A stretch of 57,762 bases of DNA, from assembly GCF_900163835.1 (NCBI RefSeq), contig NZ_FUKR01000002.1, positions 1 through 57,762 on the forward strand, read 5' to 3'. This DNA comes from Mycetocola reblochoni REB411. GTDB lineage: Bacteria > Actinomycetota > Actinomycetes > Actinomycetales > Microbacteriaceae. A program made the translations under genes and the position numbers. The notes beneath the pieces were generated by a model. The model saw only the letters and a program-made list of their open reading frames with translations. It did not search any database and had not been told where the DNA came from. Every line of letters starts with the position of its first letter. The first letter of the stretch is position 1. This document shows, piece after piece, positions 1 to 8,960 of the stretch.

Positions 1-195
1 CGCACCCAACCCCACCACCAAACCCCACCACCACCCGGGCGTGTCACACACACCGCGCAGCACACCGACGCCCCCAGAACCCGTTTCTTCCAAGGAGAAG
101 ATGACCCCCCACGACGCCGCCACTCGCACTGACGACCCTCCGGTTCTACGGTCGGTGCGACGGCCGTCCGGTCAGCACACGATGAAGGGATCACC

Positions 196-846
196 ATGGC
201 AGCTCAGGCAGTACCCGCGACTCTCGACCACCTCGTCGTGGCCGGCCCGTCCCTTGCAGAGCTCACCGACCACGTCCACCGTTCGACAGGGGTCCTCGCG
301 CAGGCGGGAGGCTCGCACCCGGGAGGAACCGCGAACCGGCTGATTGCGCTCACCGTCGATGGTGCGCGGCGGGGACACTACCTGGAACTGATCGGGCCAG
401 ATCCCGACGGTTCCCTAGCCGTCGGTGACGTGACGACGTTCGGCATCCGGACGCTCGACCATCCTCGGCTGGCAGCCTGGGCGGTGCACCCGGACGACAT
501 CGCAGCCGCATCGGAGCGAGCGTTCGCGCTGGGGCACGCCACCGGGCCCGTCGAGGCGCTGTCCCGGCACCGGCCCGACGGCGTGCTGCTCGAATGGCTA
601 CTGACGAGGGGCGGCGCGGATGCGCCGACGATCCCGTTCCTGATCGATTGGGGGCCCACGCCCCACCCGTCAGTGGACACCGAGCCGGAGCTCGAGCTGG
701 CGTCCATCGTCGTCAGCCATCCCGAGCCGCTGTGGGCGGAATCGGTTCTCGACGCGCTCGGCGTGCACGACGTCACCGTGTCCCCCGGGCCGGCCGCTGT
801 GCGCGCCGAGCTCGTCGGCCCAGCCGGTCGTGTCGTCGTGTCCTGA
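196..846 (+). CDS. VOC/glyoxalase-like domain protein
   Basis: 216 residues. The N-terminal segment opens with LDHLVVAGPSLAEL and continues through a glycine-rich stretch into LIALTVDGARRGHYLELIGP, the beta-alpha-beta-beta pattern of the glyoxalase_3/VOC fold. The H of LDHLV and the E of YLELIGP sit where VOC proteins bind metal. Substrate cannot be told from sequence; family members include dioxygenases and lyase-like enzymes as well as proteins of unknown role. The chosen ATG has an AAGGGA ribosome site about 6 nt upstream. The gene appears monocistronic: a strong hairpin follows about 60 nt after the stop, before an oppositely oriented tRNA. Fold assignment is fairly secure; function is unknown. 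Confidence 0.75.
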   Translation: MAAQAVPATLDHLVVAGPSLAELTDHVHRSTGVLAQAGGSHPGGTANRLIALTVDGARRGHYLELIGPDPDGSLAVGDVTTFGIRTLDHPRLAAWAVHPDDIAAASERAFALGHATGPVEALSRHRPDGVLLEWLLTRGGADAPTIPFLIDWGPTPHPSVDTEPELELASIVVSHPEPLWAESVLDALGVHDVTVSPGPAAVRAELVGPAGRVVVS

Positions 847-907
847 CCGGACGTCCCGGACCGAGAATCGGCATCCCGGCGACAGCGAGCACCGCGGCGA
901 CGTGACG

Positions 908-939
908 AAGGCCCCGTCGATGATCATCGACGGGGCCTT
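908..939 (+). terminator. Hairpin terminator after the VOC gene
   Basis: A perfect inverted repeat of about 16 bp per arm (AAGGCCCCGTCGATGA and its complement) centred on a TGATCA core. It lies between the plus-strand VOC gene and the 3' end of the minus-strand tRNA-Ser, so it may stop transcripts from both sides. Confidence 0.8.
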
Positions 940-948
940 CGTTCTGAG

Positions 949-1036
949 CGGTGACGGTGGGATTTGAACCCACGGTAGGGGGTTACCCTACACAACTTTT
1001 CGAGAGTTGCACCTTCGGCCGCTCGGACACGTCACC
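949..1036 (-). tRNA. tRNA-Ser (CGA anticodon)
   Basis: Read on the minus strand this folds as a class II tRNA of 88 nt. The acceptor stem is GGTGACG/CGTCACC with discriminator G. The anticodon arm has stem CAACT/AGTTG and loop CTCGAAA (anticodon CGA, reading UCG). There is a long GC-rich variable arm and a GTTCAAATCCC T-arm. CCA is not encoded. The G73 discriminator and long variable arm fit serine identity. Confidence 0.93.
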
Positions 1037-1211
1037 GGGTTCGAGTGTAAGGCACGGCCGGGGCGATCCGCCAATCGGCATGTCGGACGGGCGATGCTCT
1101 CGGCACCGGACGGGCGAGGCCTTCCGCATCACCGTGCGGCGCCGTTCCGACGCAGGCTCGCCCGCGTCTCCCCTCGGCGCTGTGTCGGTGGTCGGCGATA
1201 GCGTTGCGCCC

Positions 1212-2564
1212 ATGGCGAAGACGATGACCGGCTACCAGTGCAGCGAGTGCGGGTGGCGCACCACCAAGTGGGTGGGGCGCTGCGGCGAGTGCCAGCAGTG
1301 GGGCACGGTCACCGAGCTCGGGGCGGTCCGCGCGCCGACGACCGCCGCCTCCCCCGTGCCCCCTGACCGGAGAGCGCAACCGATCACCACCCTGCAGCCC
1401 GAGCGCAGCGGGCACAGGGCGATCGGCATCGGCGAGTTCGACCGGGTTCTCGGCGGGGGCATCGTCCCCGGGGCGGCCGTTCTGCTGTCGGGCGAACCCG
1501 GCGTCGGGAAGTCCACGCTGCTGCTCGACGTCGCCGCCCGCGTGGCGGGGCAGGGGGCGACCGTGCTGTACATCAGCGGTGAAGAGTCGAGCAACCAGAT
1601 CCGGCTGAGGGCGTCGCGAACACAAACTCTGCACGAGTCGCTGCTGCTCGCGAGCGAGACCGACCTCGGCACCGTCCTCGGCCACATCGATCAGGTGTCC
1701 CCGTCCCTGCTGATCGTCGACTCGGTGCAGACCATCGCCAGCGCGGCGCTCGACGGGCAACCGGGCCAGCCGGCGCAGGTGCGGGAGGTCGCCGGAGCGC
1801 TCGTGCGCATCGCGAAGGAGCGTGACATGCCGACGATCATCGTCGGTCATGTGACGAAGGACGGCTCCGTCGCCGGGCCGCGGATCCTCGAGCACCTCGT
1901 CGACGTGGTGTGCCACTTCGAGGGCGACAGGGACACCTCCCTCCGGTTCATCCGCGCGCTGAAGAACCGTTTCGGCCCGACGGACGAGGTCGGCTGCTTC
2001 GAGATGACCGCGGAGGGCATCAGCGAGGTGGCGGACCCGAGCGGGCTGTTCCTCAGCAGGGGTGCAGCCGTGTCGGGGACCTGCGTGACGCTCGCGGCGG
2101 AGGGCCGCCGGCTCCTGCCCGTCGAGATCCAGGCGCTGGTGACCAACAGCTCGGCGCCGAACCCCCGCCGCGTCACGAACGGGGTCGACTCGGCCAGGGT
2201 CGCGATGCTCATCGCCGTGCTCGAGCGACGGGTGGGCATCCCCCTCACCGACAAGGACGTCTACGTGTCGACCGTCGGCGGGGTCAGACTCACGGAACCC
2301 GCCGCGGACCTGGCCATCGCCGTGGCGATCGCCAGCGCGGCCCGCGACGTGCCGATCCCCCACGAGATGATCGCCTTCGGCGAGATCAGCCTCGCCGGCG
2401 AGATCCGTCCCGTCACCGCGGGCAAGCAACGCCGCGCGGAGTCGGGCCGGCTCGGCTACACCCGGCACGTCGACGATGACACTCCTCTGCTCCGCGACGC
2501 CGTCAGGGAGGCGCTATCCGCGGGAGAGAGCTCACGGGAGCGGGAGCTCAGCACAGCGTTCTGA
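1212..2564 (+). CDS. radA: DNA repair protein RadA
   Basis: 450 residues. RadA is a RecA-family ATPase that helps branch migration and processing of recombination intermediates. Visible features in order: an N-terminal C4 zinc finger (CSECGW...CGEC, about residues 9-29), Walker A GEPGVGKST near residue 95, Walker B LLIVDSVQT, the RadA-specific KNRFG motif (LKNRFGPTDEVG), and a C-terminal Lon-protease-like domain with GGVRLTEPAADLA and GEISLAGEIRPV. The reading frame is open far upstream through the tRNA, so the start was placed at the ATG of MAKTMTGYQCSECGW, which precedes the zinc finger as in the family. No partner genes are adjacent. Confidence 0.95.
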   Translation: MAKTMTGYQCSECGWRTTKWVGRCGECQQWGTVTELGAVRAPTTAASPVPPDRRAQPITTLQPERSGHRAIGIGEFDRVLGGGIVPGAAVLLSGEPGVGKSTLLLDVAARVAGQGATVLYISGEESSNQIRLRASRTQTLHESLLLASETDLGTVLGHIDQVSPSLLIVDSVQTIASAALDGQPGQPAQVREVAGALVRIAKERDMPTIIVGHVTKDGSVAGPRILEHLVDVVCHFEGDRDTSLRFIRALKNRFGPTDEVGCFEMTAEGISEVADPSGLFLSRGAAVSGTCVTLAAEGRRLLPVEIQALVTNSSAPNPRRVTNGVDSARVAMLIAVLERRVGIPLTDKDVYVSTVGGVRLTEPAADLAIAVAIASAARDVPIPHEMIAFGEISLAGEIRPVTAGKQRRAESGRLGYTRHVDDDTPLLRDAVREALSAGESSRERELSTAF

Positions 2565-2592
2565 GCACGGCTCGCCAGTAGCAGCACTGCTC

Positions 2593-2628
2593 GCCCGTGA
2601 CGGCACCGCGGGCGACGGCGGCACGGGC
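2593..2628. terminator. Possible bidirectional hairpin between convergent genes
   Basis: A GCCCGTG/CACGGGC stem encloses a GC-rich interior between the radA stop and the convergent minus-strand gene. There is no T-run. Position between two converging genes is the main support. Confidence 0.35.
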
Positions 2629-2661
2629 AAGCCCGCCGCAGCGACGCCACGTCAGCCGGCG

Positions 2662-3048
2662 TTACAGGTCGAGGACCCGCATCAGCTCATCCGGCGTGGC
2701 CTGCACGGGGTGAGGGCCGGCGATGTCGAAGAACACCGTCGTCACCGAGCTGCCGTGCACACGAAGGAACTCGTGCAGCCAGGCGCCGTCGTGAAGGGCG
2801 ACGGTCTGCGGCAGCTGCTCCGGCTTGTTCGCCGCATCGGAGAACAGCAGCAGCGCGACGTCGCCCGACTCAGGACTGCGGTAGGTCCACACCTCGTCGT
2901 AGCTGCCCCGCTTCGACACCGAACCCGGCATCACCGGAACGACGACCGATCCGTTGCGCAGCGCGAGTGCCACGGCGACCATATCCCCCGCGGCGAGCGC
3001 AGCAGCCAGCTGCTCCGAACGAAACTCCGGTTGACCCTTACGACCCAT
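2662..3048 (-). CDS. SseB-like N-terminal domain protein
   Basis: 128 residues from the ATG of MGRKGQPEFRSEQL; a longer reading frame exists upstream but its added residues look non-coding. The sequence has the SseB pattern: an N-terminal helix (SEQLAAALAAGDMVAVALAL), a strand with VVPVMPG, a central DVALLLFSDAANKPEQLP strand and helix, and a C-terminal end with TPDELMRVLDL. SseB-like proteins have no firmly established enzymatic role in actinobacteria. It converges on radA and lies 157 nt downstream of the next minus-strand gene. Family call is by pattern only. Confidence 0.6.
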   Translation of the reverse strand: MGRKGQPEFRSEQLAAALAAGDMVAVALALRNGSVVVPVMPGSVSKRGSYDEVWTYRSPESGDVALLLFSDAANKPEQLPQTVALHDGAWLHEFLRVHGSSVTTVFFDIAGPHPVQATPDELMRVLDL

Positions 3049-3204
3049 GGTCCCATTCAAGCATCCGCGGGCACCGATCACCGACCGGCCGGTTCGGATC
3101 GTCAGGGTGGGGCGGAGCACTCGGAGGAGCGCGCCCCTGCGGCACCCGACCCGCCGCTCAGCCGAGGAGGCGGCCCGTTGCAGCCACCCTCGCGATCCCG
3201 CCGC

Positions 3205-3870
3205 TCAGTCGAGGACGAAGTCCGTCGTCTCCGCGCTCTCGATCCCGCCGATCGACGTGGTCAGCCGATAGTCGGTTCCGCCCGCCTCCGCCGCCTCCCT
3301 CTCGCCGTCACAGCTGCCGGGGCTGGAGTGGATGCGCTCCCAGGTCACCGGTTCCGCCGACGCGACCGTCGCATCGGGTTCCAGGACGACCACGGCATCC
3401 GACGACTCTGTCTGGCAGTCGGTCGAGCGCCAGACCGTCTCCGACCCGCGGGTGATGATGAACTGCTGCTGACTCGTGCCGACGTTGAGCGTGCACGCGG
3501 CCGCGCCGGTGTTGGTCACCGACAGGGACAGCTCGGGCTTCGCCTCGGCGGCGTAGTCGTCGGCGTCCGTCGACGCCCCCACGCTGACGACCGACTCGTC
3601 GCAGGGCTGGGGATCGCCCTCCTCCGCCGGGGTGGCCGAGGTGGTCTCGCTCGGGGCGGAGGTCTCGGTGTCGGGCGCCGCAGACGCCGTCGGCGAGGGC
3701 GACGCCGTCACGGCAGGGCTGGCCGAGGTGTCCGTCGGACCGGCTCCCGCCCAGGGGCGCACGATCAGCAGGCCCACCACCGTCACGACCGCCGCCAGCA
3801 GCAGGAATGCGACGAGCCGACGCCTGCGGTAGACGGCTGGGCTCACTCGACCGGATCCGGGCATTGTCAT
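3205..3870 (-). CDS. Membrane-anchored protein with BsuPI-like Ig domain
   Basis: 221 residues starting at MTMPGSGRVSPAV (a second ATG two codons later is also possible). Short basic N-terminus, one transmembrane helix (FLLLAAVVTVVGLLIV, about residues 20-38), then a Ser/Thr/Pro/Ala-rich stalk to about residue 85. The extracytoplasmic beta domain has four cysteines and a BsuPI-type layout (LSLSVTNTG...FIITRGSETVWRS...LEPDATV...DYRLTTSIGG). No lipobox is visible, so it is probably N-terminally anchored and faces outward. The role is unknown; the BsuPI resemblance is inference from strand and motif order. Confidence 0.6.
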   Translation of the reverse strand: MTMPGSGRVSPAVYRRRRLVAFLLLAAVVTVVGLLIVRPWAGAGPTDTSASPAVTASPSPTASAAPDTETSAPSETTSATPAEEGDPQPCDESVVSVGASTDADDYAAEAKPELSLSVTNTGAAACTLNVGTSQQQFIITRGSETVWRSTDCQTESSDAVVVLEPDATVASAEPVTWERIHSSPGSCDGEREAAEAGGTDYRLTTSIGGIESAETTDFVLD

Positions 3871-4027
3871 GGCATCCAGCCTACGTGCGCGAGAGCCGCG
3901 GTCCGCGCGGACCGATGCCGGCCGCGTCTCCGTTCGGGCGGGGCGGAGACGACGCAGGGCCAACACGAGGCCGGGCGCGAGCGCCGAGCGAGGCGGCGGA
4001 ACCGCTGCGACCCCGTGCGGACATGCC

Positions 4028-4059
4028 GAGGGGCCAGAACCCGCGGATTCCGGCCCCTC
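4028..4059 (-). terminator. Hairpin terminator after the nuclease/nucleotidase gene
   Basis: GAGGGGCC and GGCCCCTC arms, extendable by three more pairs past one mismatch, lie just beyond the minus-strand stop at 4075. No clear T-tract follows. Confidence 0.55.
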
Positions 4060-4074
4060 ACTCACGCACCGCGT

Positions 4075-7000
4075 CTAGGCGGAGCGGCGACGCGAGATCA
4101 TCATGCACGCTCCCGCGCCGAGCAGCAGGATGCTGATCGCCAGCAGCGACGCGACGTCCTGACCCGTGCTCGCCAGCGGCGCACCGGCCGAGCCGGAGCC
4201 CGCGGCCGAGCCGGACGAACCGGACGAGCCGGACGCGCCGTCGGAGCCGGAGGCACCGTCCGAAACGGAACCACCGTCGGAACCGGAACCACCGTCGGAA
4301 CCGGAACCACCGTCGGAGCCCGAGCCGCCGTCGGCCTCGACGACCGTGGTCGTCTGCCAGCCGATGACCTCGTCGTCCGCATTCTGCACGGCGAGACGGT
4401 GCTCGCCGAGCGGGGCGTCCGCCGGAACCGTCACGGTGATCTCACCGCTCGCCGGAACCCGCACCCACCCGTCGGTGAGGGCGATCGGCTCCGAGTGCAG
4501 CCAAGCCGACACCCAGGCGCCCGCGGTCTCCGCGCTGAGCGTCACGGTCGCGGACTCGCCGCGCACCAGCTCGTCCGGAACCTCGATGAGGCCCTCGAGC
4601 GACGGGGAGAGCTGCCCCTCGTCGGCCGGGACGGGCGCGGTGCCGGGAGCGCCGGGCTCCTCGCTGCCTCCGCTGACCGTGAGCGGGATGCTCACCACTG
4701 TGCCCGAGCCCTCGGCCGTCAGCACGAGCGTCTGCTCGCCGTCGGCCGTCGCGGGGACGGGGACGGTGATGGCCGTCGAGGTTCCCGTGACGGGCGTGCT
4801 CGCGACGTCCTCGCCCGCGATGCTCGCGGTCAGCGTGGTGCTGGCCGGGGCGTCCTTCGAGGTGAGGCTGAGGGCACCGACCGTGAGATCGATCGAGCTG
4901 CCCGCCTCGACCACGGCCTCGGGGATCCCGCTGACCGCCACCGATCGGCGGTCCGTCGCCGGGCTGACCGGCGAGTTCGCCCCCAGGTACTCGATCCAGC
5001 CGTCGCGGTCGACGAGCCCGGAGTCCCTCGTGTCCTTCCCGTCGGCGAGGACGCGGAAGTTGTCCCCGCCGCCGAGCAGGAAGCTGAACGACCCGACGCG
5101 GTACTCGCGGTCCAGCTCGATCGGCTCGCCGTCGACGGTCACCGAGGTGATCCGGTCGCCCTGGTCACGCGAGGCGTCGAAGGTGTAGCTCACGTTGTCG
5201 CTGAGCCCCAGCTGCAGGTAGGGACGCGAGGGGACGTTGCCGTCGGCGTCGAGCTGCCACTGCTGCTCCAGCGCGGTGACGAACTGCTCGCCCGTCAGCG
5301 TCGTCGTCCACAGGTTGTTGACGAACGGCAGGACGGCGTTCGCCTGCGCGTAGGTGATCGAGCCGTCGGCGCTGCGGATGAGGTCCGAGCGCATGCCGCC
5401 GGGGTTGACGATGCCGATCTCAGCGCCGCCCAGCTCGTCGCTGGCGAGGGTGTCGCGCAGCGAGTTGGCCACCAGCGTGCCGAGCGCCGACTCGCTGGCC
5501 CTGTCGTCACTCGTGCCGTCCTTGATGGCGCGGGTGATATCCGAGGTCTGCTCGCCGATCTTCTGGTTCCCGATGACGGCCGACTCGGCGAGCGCCTTCT
5601 CGACGATCGCGTTGACCGCGGCGACCGCGGGGTAGGTGGCGATCAGCTCGTCCGCCGCCGTCTTCAGGCGCGGGACGTTGACGGCGTCGTCGAGGGTGAC
5701 GGTGCCGTCCGCGTCGACCGTGAGGGAGACGTGGCCGATGTACTCGCCGTAGCTGCCGGTCTGCAGGACGGGTCGCTCGCGCGTCGCGTCGCCGGGCACG
5801 GGGGCGGTCCAGGCGTACTGCTTGTGCGTGTGCCCGGTGAAGATCACGTCGACCTCGGGCGAGGTCTTGGTGACGATGTCGGCGAAGACGCCGCCCGCGG
5901 CGACCTCCTCCTCGAGCGTGGCGCCGTCGGGCGTGCCCGCGCCCGCGCCCTCGTGGTACTCGGCCACGATCACGTCGGCCTCGCCGTTGGACGGGTCACC
6001 GTCGCTCAGCTGAGCGGCGACGCGGTTCATGGCCTCGACGGGGTCGCCGAACTCCAGCCCGGCGATGCCGGCACCGGCGACGAGGGTCGGGGTCTCCTCC
6101 GTGACGACGCCGATCACGCCGACGGTGAGGCCGTCGGCCTCGACGAGCGCGTACTCGTCGAGTGCCGGCTCCGTCGTCCCCTCGGTGTAGACGTTCGCGC
6201 CCAGGTACGGGAAGGCGGCGTTGTCACCGTCGGCCATCACGCGATCGACGAGGTCGTCGTAGCCCTGGTCGAACTCGTGGTTGCCGACGGCGCTGGCTGC
6301 CAGCCCGAGCTCGTTGAGGACGTCGATGGTCGGCTGGTCCTTCAGCGACGAGGAGGCGAACAGGCTCGCCCCGATGTTGTCGCCCGCGGACAGCAGGACG
6401 GTCCCGTCGGGGTTCTGCGCCTTGAGCTGCTCGATGGTGCCGGCGAAGGCCACGGTGTTGGAGTCGATCCGACCGTGGAAGTCGTTGAGGTTCAGCAGGT
6501 CGATGCTCGCGCTGCCCTCCGCGGCCGCCGACGGGTCGAGGCCGACCAGGACGGGATCGTGGTCGCTGGAGCGGTACACGCCGGGCTCGTAGAGATCGGC
6601 GGCGTTGTAGTTGTAACGCGAGTACTCGAGGGCGATCGACTCGACCGAGTTGATGTTCCAGATGTCGGCGCCCGTGACCATCTCGAGGGCGGCGGGCGAG
6701 GCGAAAACGTGGTCGAGGGAGCCGACCGAGCCGCTGAACGCGTAGCTGTACTTGCCGGTGGCCGCCGACACGTTCGTGTAGTCCGCGTCCTCCAGCACGC
6801 TGAGCGGGTCCTCGGCGGCGTAGGAGTTGAAGTCGCCGACCAGCAGCACCGCGTCGGTCCCGACCTCGTCGCTGACGGTGTCGGCGAAGTCCACGAGCGC
6901 GGTCGCCTGACGGACGCGGTCCGCGGTGTAGGCGCCCTGTCCGCTATCGACGTTGTCCCCGGTGGCCCCGGTGGAGCCCTTCGACTTGAAGTGGTTGGCG

Positions 7001-8718
7001 ATGACGACGAAGGCCTCGTCGTCGGACGCGCCGCGGACCTTGAAGCCCTGGGCGTTCGGCTCGCGGGCGTTGTCGAAGGCGGGCGAGCCGGTGAGGATGT
7101 GGCTCTCGCCGACCGTCTCGATGCTGTCCGAGCGGTAGATGAACGCGGTGCGGATGACGTCCTCGGACTCGGGCAGGACCTCGGGCGAGGCCACCGCGGT
7201 CCAGCGCGCCTGACCCGCCGCGGCGTTGAGGCGCTCGACGAGGGTGTCGAGCGCCGCGTCGCGATCGCGGCCGAAGACGGCGGAGTTCTCGATCTCCTCC
7301 AGCGAGACGACGTCGGCGTCGAGGGCGTTGATCGCGGCGACGATCTTCGCCTCCTGGCGCTCGAGGCTCTCGGCGGTGGCCGCGCCGCGGGCGTCACAGC
7401 CGGTGTTCACCGTGATCGGGGTGCCGGCACGGTCCGTGTAGAAGGTGCAGCCGCCGACCGCGTCGCCCGTCGTCGTGAAGTAGTTGAGCACGTTGAACGT
7501 GGCCACGGTCGCCGAGCCGCCGACCTCGGCGGGCACCGAGGTGCGGGTGTTCTCGAAGGTGACCGGCTGGACGGTGGCCGCGTTGTCGCCGGTGAGGCGG
7601 GTCAGCGGCTGGAAGGACCAGTTCGAGTAGCGGAAGTCGAGGATCACCGGCGAGGTGAAGCTCGCCTTCGCCCCCACCCTGACCGGGTCGGTCGTCGACA
7701 GGTACGGCAGCGGGACGGACTTCGCGGCCGTGTTGGTGGTGTAGTTCGCGGTCGCGCCGTCGTCGAGCAGCACCCGCTCGGCCGCCGCCCGCTCCGTCGC
7801 GGCGGTGTGCTCCGCGCTGCCGGGCAGGCCGAGGGCGGTCGGGTTCACGAGCGGCTCGTCACCGGTGACGAGGCCGATCTGGCCGAAGCTGTTGGCGTCG
7901 TAGACGTCGGTGACGGTCAGCGCCTCCGCCGGCTGCAGGAGCATGCCCTCGAGCCGCTCGCGCTCGGCGTCGGTCGCGGGGTAGCCCACGCGCGCGGGCA
8001 GGACGGGCTCGGCCTCGCCGTCGACGACGGTCAGGCCCGCAGCGCCCGAGACGGTGATCTGGGTGAGCTTGTTGTACTCGGAGGCGGTTCCGGTCACCTG
8101 GACGAGGTCGCCGACGGAGACCGTGGCGACGGTCGACGGCGAGTACACGAAGATCGCGTCGGAGGCGGCGTGGGTGCTCAGGTCGATGTCGCCCCCGGTG
8201 CCGGGGGTCTGGATGTAGTAGCCGTTGAAGCCGCCGTCGGGGTAGGCGGCGGTGACGACGCCCTCGGTCGTGACGGTCTGGCCCGCCAGGGGGGTCGTCT
8301 CGCCCGTGCCCTGGATCTCGGCGATCGGGGTGATGTCGGCGGCCGCGCGTGCGGCGGCGGCCGGCTCCTCGGCCCCGGCGTCCTCGGCCGGGTCCTGAGC
8401 GGAGGCGTCGACGTCGGCGCTCGGCGCGTCAGGGGTCGGCGCGTCAGGGGTCGGCGCATCGGGGGTCGGCGCATCGGGGGTCTCAGCCGCCGGCGACTCC
8501 TCCACAGCGGCGGGGGCGCTCTCGGCCTGCTGCTCGTCGGCCGTGGCCGCGTCGGGCGCGACAGACGAGTCGACGACCGCAGTGTCGGCGGCCTCCGGCG
8601 CGGGGGTCTCGGCGACGGACGGCGCGGCGGTCGCCGGCACGGCCGCGAGCGGCGCGGCCAGTACGCCGAGCGACGTCGCCAGCGCGAGCGCGCGCCAGCG
8701 GGGGGACGAGGGGGACAT
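4075..8718 (-). CDS. Cell-wall-anchored ExeM/NucH-type nuclease fused to 5'-nucleotidase
   Basis: 1547 residues. Signal peptide about 1-31 (cleavage near PATA-AP), then an Ala/Pro/Asp-rich spacer with four TPDAP repeats. An OB-fold-like region lies at about 150-230. The endonuclease/exonuclease/phosphatase domain is at about 400-735 (VATFNVLNYF, SLEEIEN, ANHFKSKGS, VGDFNS, SLDHVF, SSDHDPV). A calcineurin-like 5'-nucleotidase at about 745-1330 carries LNDFHGRID, SAGDN, GNHEFD and GHTHK, then its C-terminal domain. Ig-like strands, a GGSGSD repeat linker, an LASTG sorting signal, a hydrophobic helix and an RRRSA tail end the protein. Expected role: surface breakdown of extracellular DNA to nucleosides and phosphate. 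The LAxTG form suggests a class E sortase. A PHO-box-like element lies upstream. Confidence 0.9.
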   Translation of the reverse strand: MSPSSPRWRALALATSLGVLAAPLAAVPATAAPSVAETPAPEAADTAVVDSSVAPDAATADEQQAESAPAAVEESPAAETPDAPTPDAPTPDAPTPDAPSADVDASAQDPAEDAGAEEPAAAARAAADITPIAEIQGTGETTPLAGQTVTTEGVVTAAYPDGGFNGYYIQTPGTGGDIDLSTHAASDAIFVYSPSTVATVSVGDLVQVTGTASEYNKLTQITVSGAAGLTVVDGEAEPVLPARVGYPATDAERERLEGMLLQPAEALTVTDVYDANSFGQIGLVTGDEPLVNPTALGLPGSAEHTAATERAAAERVLLDDGATANYTTNTAAKSVPLPYLSTTDPVRVGAKASFTSPVILDFRYSNWSFQPLTRLTGDNAATVQPVTFENTRTSVPAEVGGSATVATFNVLNYFTTTGDAVGGCTFYTDRAGTPITVNTGCDARGAATAESLERQEAKIVAAINALDADVVSLEEIENSAVFGRDRDAALDTLVERLNAAAGQARWTAVASPEVLPESEDVIRTAFIYRSDSIETVGESHILTGSPAFDNAREPNAQGFKVRGASDDEAFVVIANHFKSKGSTGATGDNVDSGQGAYTADRVRQATALVDFADTVSDEVGTDAVLLVGDFNSYAAEDPLSVLEDADYTNVSAATGKYSYAFSGSVGSLDHVFASPAALEMVTGADIWNINSVESIALEYSRYNYNAADLYEPGVYRSSDHDPVLVGLDPSAAAEGSASIDLLNLNDFHGRIDSNTVAFAGTIEQLKAQNPDGTVLLSAGDNIGASLFASSSLKDQPTIDVLNELGLAASAVGNHEFDQGYDDLVDRVMADGDNAAFPYLGANVYTEGTTEPALDEYALVEADGLTVGVIGVVTEETPTLVAGAGIAGLEFGDPVEAMNRVAAQLSDGDPSNGEADVIVAEYHEGAGAGTPDGATLEEEVAAGGVFADIVTKTSPEVDVIFTGHTHKQYAWTAPVPGDATRERPVLQTGSYGEYIGHVSLTVDADGTVTLDDAVNVPRLKTAADELIATYPAVAAVNAIVEKALAESAVIGNQKIGEQTSDITRAIKDGTSDDRASESALGTLVANSLRDTLASDELGGAEIGIVNPGGMRSDLIRSADGSITYAQANAVLPFVNNLWTTTLTGEQFVTALEQQWQLDADGNVPSRPYLQLGLSDNVSYTFDASRDQGDRITSVTVDGEPIELDREYRVGSFSFLLGGGDNFRVLADGKDTRDSGLVDRDGWIEYLGANSPVSPATDRRSVAVSGIPEAVVEAGSSIDLTVGALSLTSKDAPASTTLTASIAGEDVASTPVTGTSTAITVPVPATADGEQTLVLTAEGSGTVVSIPLTVSGGSEEPGAPGTAPVPADEGQLSPSLEGLIEVPDELVRGESATVTLSAETAGAWVSAWLHSEPIALTDGWVRVPASGEITVTVPADAPLGEHRLAVQNADDEVIGWQTTTVVEADGGSGSDGGSGSDGGSGSDGGSVSDGASGSDGASGSSGSSGSAAGSGSAGAPLASTGQDVASLLAISILLLGAGACMMISRRRSA
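4255..4332. repeat. In-frame GGSGSD-coding tandem repeat
   Basis: Imperfect 18-nt repeats (CCGTCGGAACCGGAACCA type) encode the Gly/Ser/Asp linker before the cell-wall sorting signal of the nuclease/nucleotidase. Copy number probably varies and sets linker length. Confidence 0.6.
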
Positions 8719-8828
8719 GGGACTCCTCTGCTGTGTGAACGGAGCACCCCAGCGCGCACGCAGTCGTCGCGGGCACGGGGACGCACGGTCAGGCTATGAA
8801 GGCAAAGGCACCGTTGCGTTTCGTCTTC

Positions 8829-8850
8829 GTGAACCCTGGGTGAAAGCTAA
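8829..8850 (-). promoter_or_regulatory. Candidate PHO box upstream of the nuclease/nucleotidase gene
   Basis: On the minus strand two 11-nt direct units both end in TTCAC (TTAGCTTTCAC then CCAGGGTTCAC). They lie about 110 nt before the ATG. Streptomyces PhoP boxes are 11-nt direct repeats around GTTCACC, so spacing and core both match. A phosphate-releasing extracellular enzyme is a typical PhoP target. The regulator itself is not in the window. Confidence 0.5.
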
Positions 8851-8960
8851 CCCGTTCGGGGGCCACGCCCTGGCCGCACCCGCGCACGAGCAGAACCTCG
8901 CCGCAACCGCGCTCGCGTGAGCACGTGCGCGGCTGTCGTCACCCGACCGTCATGCCCCGT

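Noticed and set aside
41-343. A 100-codon plus-strand frame with an AAGGAG 3 nt before an internal ATG at 101.
   Set aside because: It overlaps the VOC gene in another frame and has shuffled, Arg/Ser/Pro-rich composition with no domain. A short leader peptide cannot be excluded but is unsupported.
2476-8799. A 2107-codon open frame on the plus strand.
   Set aside because: It is the antisense shadow of the nuclease/5'-nucleotidase and its neighbours; composition is Arg/Gly/Val-rich without motifs.
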